From JANQIO01 sp043513815 (lineage in GTDB: Bacteria > Pseudomonadota > Gammaproteobacteria > Pseudomonadales > Halieaceae): DNA of 64,000 nucleotides. Location: contig CP121313.1 in NCBI GenBank assembly GCA_043513815.1, forward strand, positions 1,736,001 to 1,800,000. Direction: 5' to 3'. The notes under the pieces were generated by a model. That model was not told the origin of the DNA. It did no database searches and worked only from the letters and a program-made list of their open reading frames with translations. Every line of letters begins with the position of its first letter. Positions within the stretch are counted from its first letter, which is position 1. The translations under genes were made by a program, and so were the position numbers. Positions 58,410-64,000 of the stretch are shown here, piece after piece.

Positions 58410-59252
58410 ATGCACATTGAACCCACTGCCGCGGCTTGCGGGGCTGTGGTCACCGGCATCGACCTTGGCCAGGCGCTGTCAGCAGACACGGTCGCCGAGC
58501 TTCGCGCCCAGTGGCTGGAACACAAGGTGCTGGTGTTTCCCGACCAGCCGCTGGCCAACGATGAGCTGGTGCGCTTCACGCGTTACTTCGGGGATATCGG
58601 TGAAGACCCGTTTTTCGGGCACATCGACGACAATGAAAATATTGCCGCCGTGCAGCGCAACGCCGATGAAACGACGCCGATTTTCGCTGAGATCTTTCAT
58701 TCCGACTGGAGCTTCCTGGAGACACCGCCCGCCGGCACCGTGCTATACGGCATTACCATTCCACCGGTGGGCGGCAACACCCTGTTTGCCGACCAGGTGG
58801 CGGCCTACGAGGGCCTGCCGGACTCTTTGCGCGACAAGGCTGATGCGCTGACGGCGATCCACTCTGCGGAGCTGGGTTACGCACCGGACGGCCTGTATGG
58901 CGAGAACGACCAGGGCAGTGGCCGCAGCATGAAGATTATTCCCAGCGAGCGCGCCCGGGAGACCTGTGAGCACCCCTTTGTAAGAATCCACCCTGAAACC
59001 GGCAAGAAAGCGCTGTTTTCCTCGCCGGCCTATATCCAGCGCTTCGCCGGCATGGATAAAGCTGAGAGCGATGCCTTGCTGATCGAGTTCTACACCCACC
59101 AGATCAGCGAGCCCTATGTCTATTCCCATCCCTGGCAAAAGGACATGCTGGTGATGTGGGACAACCGCTCGCTGCTGCACTCCGCCACCGGTGGCTACGA
59201 CGGTTACGACCGGCTGCTACACCGCACCACCATCGCTGACACGCAGTTCTAA
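58410..59252 (+). CDS. TauD/TfdA-family 2-oxoglutarate dioxygenase
   Basis: 280-residue Fe(II)/2-oxoglutarate-dependent oxygenase. Iron ligands His97 and Asp99 (FHSDWSF) and His257 (SLLHSATG); Arg268 and Arg272 in DRLLHRTT fit the 2-oxoglutarate carboxylate and substrate sites. Members act on taurine, 2,4-D, alkyl sulphates and others. No sulphonate transport genes are adjacent, so a desulphonation role is not implied. Confidence 0.92.
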   Translation: MHIEPTAAACGAVVTGIDLGQALSADTVAELRAQWLEHKVLVFPDQPLANDELVRFTRYFGDIGEDPFFGHIDDNENIAAVQRNADETTPIFAEIFHSDWSFLETPPAGTVLYGITIPPVGGNTLFADQVAAYEGLPDSLRDKADALTAIHSAELGYAPDGLYGENDQGSGRSMKIIPSERARETCEHPFVRIHPETGKKALFSSPAYIQRFAGMDKAESDALLIEFYTHQISEPYVYSHPWQKDMLVMWDNRSLLHSATGGYDGYDRLLHRTTIADTQF

Positions 59253-59256
59253 ACCC

Positions 59257-59691
59257 TCAGTCGGCGACGGGCTTCGCCTCGAACATTGTATAGACCAGTT
59301 CGCCGGTGTCCGGGTTGATTTCCCCCGCGGCCACCGCCTGCACCCTGTTCAACCACAAGTAGCGCTCGGCTGAAGTTTGAAAGGTGGGAGCGGTCGCGAG
59401 AAAGCCGGTGTTCATGTCCATGCGACCGCCGTACTCCACGTAGATCAGCGCGCCGTCGTCGGTTTTCAGTGTGGCGCGCACATCCAGCGCGGCCAGGGTG
59501 CCGTCCTCGCTGAGAGTGGCCCAGTCGGCGGCGTCGGCTGTCGCGAGCTGCGCCGTAAAATCCTCCGCCTCAAATTTGACAGCGGGAACGTCGATCACCA
59601 CCCGGTGCCCTTTGGGTCCGGCGCCCAGGTCGATCTGCTCGCCCAGCTGCGCCGTCATGGTCGCCAGGGGCTTGAGTTCGATTTTTGCCAT
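59257..59691 (-). CDS. DUF3237 family protein
   Basis: 144-residue beta-barrel-like protein of the DUF3237 family, with characteristic GPKGHRVVIDV, YVEYGGRMDMN and a C-terminal TGELVYTMFEAKP. No catalytic activity is established. Often found among lipid or aromatic catabolism genes. Converges on the TauD gene with a 4-bp gap. Confidence 0.8.
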   Translation of the reverse strand: MAKIELKPLATMTAQLGEQIDLGAGPKGHRVVIDVPAVKFEAEDFTAQLATADAADWATLSEDGTLAALDVRATLKTDDGALIYVEYGGRMDMNTGFLATAPTFQTSAERYLWLNRVQAVAAGEINPDTGELVYTMFEAKPVAD

Positions 59692-59882
59692 TTGGATACG
59701 CTCTTTTTATTGACGTTTGAGCAGGGTAGGACAAAAGCTATCCCGGCGACAGGGCGGTCGACCGCTCAAACTGTGGCGCGTACCACTGGCCAAACTGGGC
59801 CCCTGGGTGTAATGCTTTGGGCCCCAGGCGAAGATCTGTTGATTGCGCGCCGAAAAATTATGAACCGCCAGGAGCGCCCGGA

Positions 59883-60881
59883 ATGAAAGTGACCAAAGAC
59901 ATGCTGCACCCGGACCTGCAGTCCAGCTATGGCGTGGCCATGTTGTTTCCCGCCCTGTTGAAATACCGCTGGTTCGTGCGCTTCCTGAACTGGATGGGGC
60001 GGGTATTCCGCAGGCGCAAACCGATTGCGGGCTTTCACCAGGAGGAACACTTCATCCCCAGCAGCGACGGCAAGGCACAGCTGCGAGTCGTGGTGTATCG
60101 CCCAGAGGATGCCGAAGGGGCCTTGCCTGCCTTGCTGTACCTGCACGGTGGCGGCTACATCATGGGCAATCCCGAACAGGCGACGGAGATTATCGAGGCT
60201 TACCTGCGGGCACGGCCCTGCGTGGTGATCGCGCCGGACTACCGCAAGTCCTTCACTGAGCCCTATCCGGCTGGCTTCGATGACTGTTACGACACCCTGC
60301 TGTGGGCGAAGGCCAATGCCGAGAGCCTGGGGATCAGCGCCGAGCGCTTTGTGGTGGCGGGGCACAGTGCCGGCGGCGGACTGGCAGCGGCGGTGTCCCT
60401 GAAAGCCCGGGATACTGGCGACGCAGACATCGCCTTCCAGATGCCCATCTATCCAATGATCGATGACAGCCAGCCCGATGACCCGGAACGCGACATCGAA
60501 TCACCGATCTGGGATACGCGCATGAACAGCATCGGCTGGGGTGCCTATCTCGCCGGCTTGAAGGCGGCAGACGACGCCATCCCGGCCTACGCAGCCCCGT
60601 TTCGCTGCGAGGACTGTGCCGGCCTGCCGCCGACCATTACCTTTGTGGGCACACTGGAGCCTTTCTACCAGGAGACCGGCGCCTATGTACAAGCCCTGCG
60701 CAACGCAGGGGTAGAGGTGGTTTACGAGGAATTCGCGGGCTGTTATCACGCCTTTGACATTATCGGTGGCAAGGCAGGCGTCAGTACCCGGGCCCGGGCC
60801 TTTACCTTTGATCAATTTGGTGCCTTCTACGACCGTTTCGTTCTCGCCGCACAGGCTACCGAGCCAGCGGCCCGGGGCTGA
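59883..60881 (+). CDS. alpha/beta hydrolase (HSL-like carboxylesterase)
   Basis: 332-residue esterase of the hormone-sensitive-lipase group. The oxyanion motif HGGGY (in YLHGGGYIMG), nucleophile GHSAGGG, and a late His in CYHAFD are all present; a catalytic Asp probably sits in FVGTLEPFYQE or nearby, where Glu replaces the expected Asp. ATG 59883 (MKVTKDML) follows GGAG. Could open esters formed by the Baeyer-Villiger enzyme encoded elsewhere in the window; inference. Confidence 0.9.
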   Translation: MKVTKDMLHPDLQSSYGVAMLFPALLKYRWFVRFLNWMGRVFRRRKPIAGFHQEEHFIPSSDGKAQLRVVVYRPEDAEGALPALLYLHGGGYIMGNPEQATEIIEAYLRARPCVVIAPDYRKSFTEPYPAGFDDCYDTLLWAKANAESLGISAERFVVAGHSAGGGLAAAVSLKARDTGDADIAFQMPIYPMIDDSQPDDPERDIESPIWDTRMNSIGWGAYLAGLKAADDAIPAYAAPFRCEDCAGLPPTITFVGTLEPFYQETGAYVQALRNAGVEVVYEEFAGCYHAFDIIGGKAGVSTRARAFTFDQFGAFYDRFVLAAQATEPAARG

Positions 60882-61030
60882 TTACCGGTTTTGTCTGGCG
60901 CTTGCCTGCCGGTAGCGGCACAATGCCCCGCGGCATAGAACCGGGCCCCGCCCGACTGCCGTACAACACATTTTACGGCGTCACCGGTCAGTGAGTCGGC
61001 GATGCAGGAATTGCTCAGGGACACCCATCA

Positions 61031-61930
61031 ATGACGGAATTCGACGGCAAGACGGTAGTTATCAGCGGCGGCGCAGAAGGTATCGGGCTGGGGCTCGCCC
61101 GTGTATTGGGTGGCCATGGCATGAATGTGGTGCTGGCTGATATCAACGTCGAACAACTAAATATCGCAGAGCAAATCCTGCGTGATCTCAACATCCCGGT
61201 GCTGGCCGTTCGCCTCGATGTTGTGGATATGGAACAGTGGCGCGACGTTGCGCAACAGGCCGTCGAACGCTTCGGCAAGGTGCATATGCTGATCAACAAT
61301 GCCGGGGTGGGCGGCACCGCTGGCGGCGTCGAGGGTGCCGACGAGAAAGAGTGGCGTTGGGTCGTGGATGTAAACCTGATGGGCGTTGCCTTCGGGGCCC
61401 AGGCCATGGTCCCCCTGATCAAGTCCCACGGCGAGGGCGGCTGGGTGATCAATGTCGCCTCCATGGCGGGTTTCGGACCGCTGCCGCTGGCCGGGCCTTA
61501 CACCGCCACCAAGGCCGCCGTGGTCGCCATGACCGAGTGCTGGCAGCCGGAACTGGCGGCGGACAACATCAAGGCTTCCGTCCTGTGCCCGGGCTTTGTG
61601 AAAACCCGCATCCACGAATCAGGCCGCAATAAACAGGCCGACTATGGTGGTAAAGGTGGTGAAGGTGGCACAGAAGCCGGGGGCGATGCCGCCGGTGGTG
61701 ATATGGGCGGGGCGATCGAATCCGTGGTGACCACGGGCATGGACGCCACGGTGGTGGCCCAGCGCGTGGTCGAAGCCATGCGCGACGGTGAGCTGTATAT
61801 TTTCACTCACCCGAATTACCGGCCCAGCGTCAAAGCACGCTGGCAGGCGGTGGATGCGGCCTTCGAGCGCGCGGAGCAAAGCCCGCTGCTGGCCGGTGAT
61901 GTCGTTCCGGACCTGCCTTTCGCACGCTGA
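61031..61930 (+). CDS. short-chain dehydrogenase/reductase with Gly-rich insertion
   Basis: 299-residue classical SDR: cofactor loop SGGAEGIG, NNAG at 89-92, Ser144, Tyr157 and Lys161 (YTATK). Residues about 206-227 are Gly-rich (GGKGGEGGTEAGGDAAGGD) in the substrate-lid region, where other SDRs have a variable loop. NAD(P)-dependent alcohol/ketone oxidoreduction; substrate unknown. It is followed after 50 bp by the reductase below. Confidence 0.9.
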   Translation: MTEFDGKTVVISGGAEGIGLGLARVLGGHGMNVVLADINVEQLNIAEQILRDLNIPVLAVRLDVVDMEQWRDVAQQAVERFGKVHMLINNAGVGGTAGGVEGADEKEWRWVVDVNLMGVAFGAQAMVPLIKSHGEGGWVINVASMAGFGPLPLAGPYTATKAAVVAMTECWQPELAADNIKASVLCPGFVKTRIHESGRNKQADYGGKGGEGGTEAGGDAAGGDMGGAIESVVTTGMDATVVAQRVVEAMRDGELYIFTHPNYRPSVKARWQAVDAAFERAEQSPLLAGDVVPDLPFAR

Positions 61931-61980
61931 GCCGTGCTGTGAACTAGACTTTCCCCACTCAATAAATGGAGAACTACCAG

Positions 61981-63153
61981 GTGGCTGAAGCAAGAGAATT
62001 TGGAATTATTGTCTACGGCGCTACCGGCTATACCGGCCGGTTGGTGTGCGAGTACCTGAATGAACAGTACGGTGTTGGCGGCGATATCAGCTGGGCGATG
62101 GCAGGGCGCAGCCAGGAGAAGCTCGAGCAGGTCCGCGATGAAATGGGTATCCCTGTTGAAATACCGCTGGTGGTTGCTGACGCCGCTGACGCGGCCTCTG
62201 TTGACGCGATGGTCGCTCGTACGAAAGTGGTGATTACCACGGTAGGTCCTTACCAGATGTACGGCTCAGACCTGGTGCGCACCTGTGCCGAAGCTGGCAC
62301 CGACTATGTGGACCTGTGCGGCGAGCCCGGTTGGATGCACGACATGATCGCTGCCCACGGCGATACCGCGAAGGCCAGCGGCGCGCGCATCGTGTTCTCC
62401 TGTGGCTTCGACTCCATTCCCTTTGATCTCGGTGTCTTCTTCCTGCAGGAAACCGCAAAACAAAAGCTGGGTGGCCCGGTGAGTCGTGTTAAAGGTCGCG
62501 TGCGGGCCATGCAGGGCACCTTCTCCGGTGGCACCCTGGCGAGCTTCAAGGCCACCATGGCTGCGGCAGCGGAAAAGCCCGAGCTGGTCTCCGTGCTGAT
62601 GAACCCCTTTGCGCTGACAGAGGGCTTCAAGGGGCCGGAGCAGCCCCACGGTATGGCGCCGATCTTTGAGGAAGACCTGGATAGCTGGTCGGCCCCGTTC
62701 ATCATGGCCACCATCAATACCAAGAATATCCACCGCAGCAACGCGCTGCTGGGTCACGCCTACGGCGAGGACTTTGTTTACGACGAAATGCTGCTGACTG
62801 GCCCCGGTGAGCAGGGTGAAACCGTGGCCAAAGCCGTGGCGGAAGACAAGTCCATGGCCGACAACCCGATCAAACCGGGAGAGGGCCCGTCCAAAGAGGA
62901 GCGTGAAAATGGCTTCTACGATGTGCTATTTGTCGGCAGCAACAACGGCGATGCAGTGAGTGTGTCGGTCAAGGGTGACAAGGACCCGGGCTACGGCTCT
63001 ACCAGCAAGATGATTGCCGAGAGTGCAGTGGTATTGCTGTTGCACCCGGACCTGGGCGGTGGTGGCATCTGGACACCGGCGGCGGCGCTGGGTGCGCCGC
63101 TGATCGACCGCCTGCAGGCCAATGCGGGCCTGACCTTTGCCATTGAAGAGTGA
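61981..63153 (+). CDS. saccharopine dehydrogenase-like reductase (trans-acting enoyl reductase type)
   Basis: 390 residues with an N-terminal NADP Rossmann fold (IIVYGATGYTGRLVCEYL), the GPYQMYG and DYVDLCGEPGWM motifs, and CGFDSIPFDLGV, all typical of saccharopine-dehydrogenase-like proteins such as mycobacterial trans-acting enoyl reductases. Probable role is in lipid reduction. I start at GTG 61981, 9 nt after GGAG; ATG 61966 is in frame but that GGAG lies inside it. Confidence 0.86.
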   Translation: MAEAREFGIIVYGATGYTGRLVCEYLNEQYGVGGDISWAMAGRSQEKLEQVRDEMGIPVEIPLVVADAADAASVDAMVARTKVVITTVGPYQMYGSDLVRTCAEAGTDYVDLCGEPGWMHDMIAAHGDTAKASGARIVFSCGFDSIPFDLGVFFLQETAKQKLGGPVSRVKGRVRAMQGTFSGGTLASFKATMAAAAEKPELVSVLMNPFALTEGFKGPEQPHGMAPIFEEDLDSWSAPFIMATINTKNIHRSNALLGHAYGEDFVYDEMLLTGPGEQGETVAKAVAEDKSMADNPIKPGEGPSKEERENGFYDVLFVGSNNGDAVSVSVKGDKDPGYGSTSKMIAESAVVLLLHPDLGGGGIWTPAAALGAPLIDRLQANAGLTFAIEE

Positions 63154-63268
63154 GGCTGAAGGCTGAGGTTGAACCGCGACCTTGAAGCCTGCCGTGGCGC
63201 TTAACTGTCGCTGCGATTCAGTGTAAACGGCCGCCGCCACTCGGCGGCGGCCACTCAGCTACTGTCCG

Positions 63269-64000
63269 TCAGACACGCTCTACCACCGTGGTAATGCCCT
63301 GGCCAAGGCCGATGCACATGGTGGAAATTCCCATAGTGAGATCCCGGTCCTCCATCACGTTCAGCAGTGAGCCGGTGATGCGCGTGCCGGAGCAGCCGAA
63401 GGGATGACCCAGGGCGATGGCGCCACCGTGCACATTCACCTTGTCTTCCATCTTGTCCAGCAACTCCAGATCCTTCAGCACCGGCAGTGCCTGTGCAGCG
63501 AAGGCCTCGTTGAGCTCAACCATGTCGATATCGTTCATGGTCAGCCCCAGCTTTTTCAACGCCTTCTTGGTAGAAGGCACGGGGCCGTAACCCATGATGG
63601 ACGGATCGACCCCGGCCAGGGTCATGGCGTTGACTCGCGCAATGGGCGTAAGGCCCAGTGCCGCTGCCTTTTCCGCAGACATGACCAGCATGGCGGAGGC
63701 GCCATCGGAGATCTGCGAAGACTGCCCCGGCGTGACCGTGCCGCCCTGCGGGTTGAAGGAGGGTTTGAGCTGGGCCAGGCCTTCCAGGCTGGTGTCCGGG
63801 CGGATGGTTTCGTCGGTGGTGACAGACACCAGAGCGCCGCTGTCATCATGGCCGTCGATGGGAATGATCTCCCGGGCGAACTTGCCGTCCACGGTGGCCT
63901 TGTGGGCCAGCTGGTGTGAGCGCATACCGAACTTGTCCTGATCCTCGCGGCTGATGCTGTGCATCATTGCCAGGTACTCAGCGGTCATACCCATCATGCC
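63269..64000 (-). CDS. fadA: 3-ketoacyl-CoA thiolase FadA, truncated by window edge
   Basis: C-terminal 243 residues of the beta-oxidation thiolase that releases acetyl-CoA from 3-ketoacyl-CoA. The start lies beyond the window end. Diagnostic: NEAFAAQAL, VHGGAIALGHPFGCSGTRI with the active-site His, and CIGLGQGITTVVERV with the second active-site Cys. The N-terminal nucleophile Cys is outside the window. The VERV ending matches FadA more than AtoB. fadB would normally be adjacent upstream, outside this sequence. Confidence 0.92.
   Translation of the reverse strand, partial: GMMGMTAEYLAMMHSISREDQDKFGMRSHQLAHKATVDGKFAREIIPIDGHDDSGALVSVTTDETIRPDTSLEGLAQLKPSFNPQGGTVTPGQSSQISDGASAMLVMSAEKAAALGLTPIARVNAMTLAGVDPSIMGYGPVPSTKKALKKLGLTMNDIDMVELNEAFAAQALPVLKDLELLDKMEDKVNVHGGAIALGHPFGCSGTRITGSLLNVMEDRDLTMGISTMCIGLGQGITTVVERV

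Overview
The window looks like a high-GC gammaproteobacterial chromosome. My best guess is an OM60/NOR5-type marine bacterium (Halieaceae). The clues are the uvrC-pgsA-tRNA-Cys order, a stand-alone bchJ-type 4-vinyl reductase gene with a TGT-N12-ACA (PpsR/CrtJ-like) site upstream, a wax ester synthase, a CioAB-type bd oxidase, and many oxidative lipid/xenobiotic catabolism genes. The taxonomic call is inference; no rRNA is present.

Layout. (1) 1-2.4 kb: 3' part of uvrC, pgsA, a REP-like hairpin, and tRNA-Cys followed by three 102-103 bp repeats that each end in a copy of the tRNA 3' end. (2) 2.4-8.3 kb: WS/DGAT with a histone-H1-like Lys/Ala tail, a CNNM/CorC-type membrane protein, a HAMP mini-protein plus a type IV pilin-like protein with a (GGGGK)n tail, a TRIC-type channel and bchJ. 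(3) 8.6-19.1 kb: cioAB, a D-aminoacylase-like amidohydrolase, SDR/AraC/Baeyer-Villiger-type monooxygenase, and an AKR-MOSC-agmatine deiminase operon. (4) 19.2-21.1 kb: a trypsin-fold protein that has lost catalytic residues, a second HAMP mini-protein, and a GNAT.

(5) 20.6-44.2 kb, all on the minus strand: the most remarkable block. In transcription order it encodes a GAF-TM-HlyD protein, a PqqD-like/M50 site-2-protease/HlyD fusion, a periplasmic HlyD protein, a 3236-residue LEPR-XLL/DUF4347/cadherin-like repeat protein with a hydrophobic C-terminal segment, a hybrid histidine kinase with two HPt domains, two REC-GGDEF-EAL proteins, an AbgT-family transporter and the GNAT. Most junctions are overlaps or gaps of a few bases; the exceptions are 119 bp before the third adaptor and about 30 bp before the AbgT gene. 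No ABC ATPase or outer-membrane channel is encoded nearby. I read the block as an atypical export/anchoring machine for a giant surface or envelope protein, wired to a phosphorelay and c-di-GMP turnover.

(6) 44.6-50.3 kb: exported amidohydrolase plus M20 amidase, a YjiH-type membrane protein, a Rieske oxygenase. (7) 50.3-57.7 kb: a sensor kinase/NtrC-type regulator pair divergent from a MacAB-like ABC exporter that has a good sigma-54 promoter. (8) 57.8-64 kb: VOC protein, TauD-type dioxygenase, DUF3237 protein, alpha/beta hydrolase, SDR, saccharopine-dehydrogenase-like reductase and the C-terminal part of FadA, consistent with lipid or terpenoid degradation.
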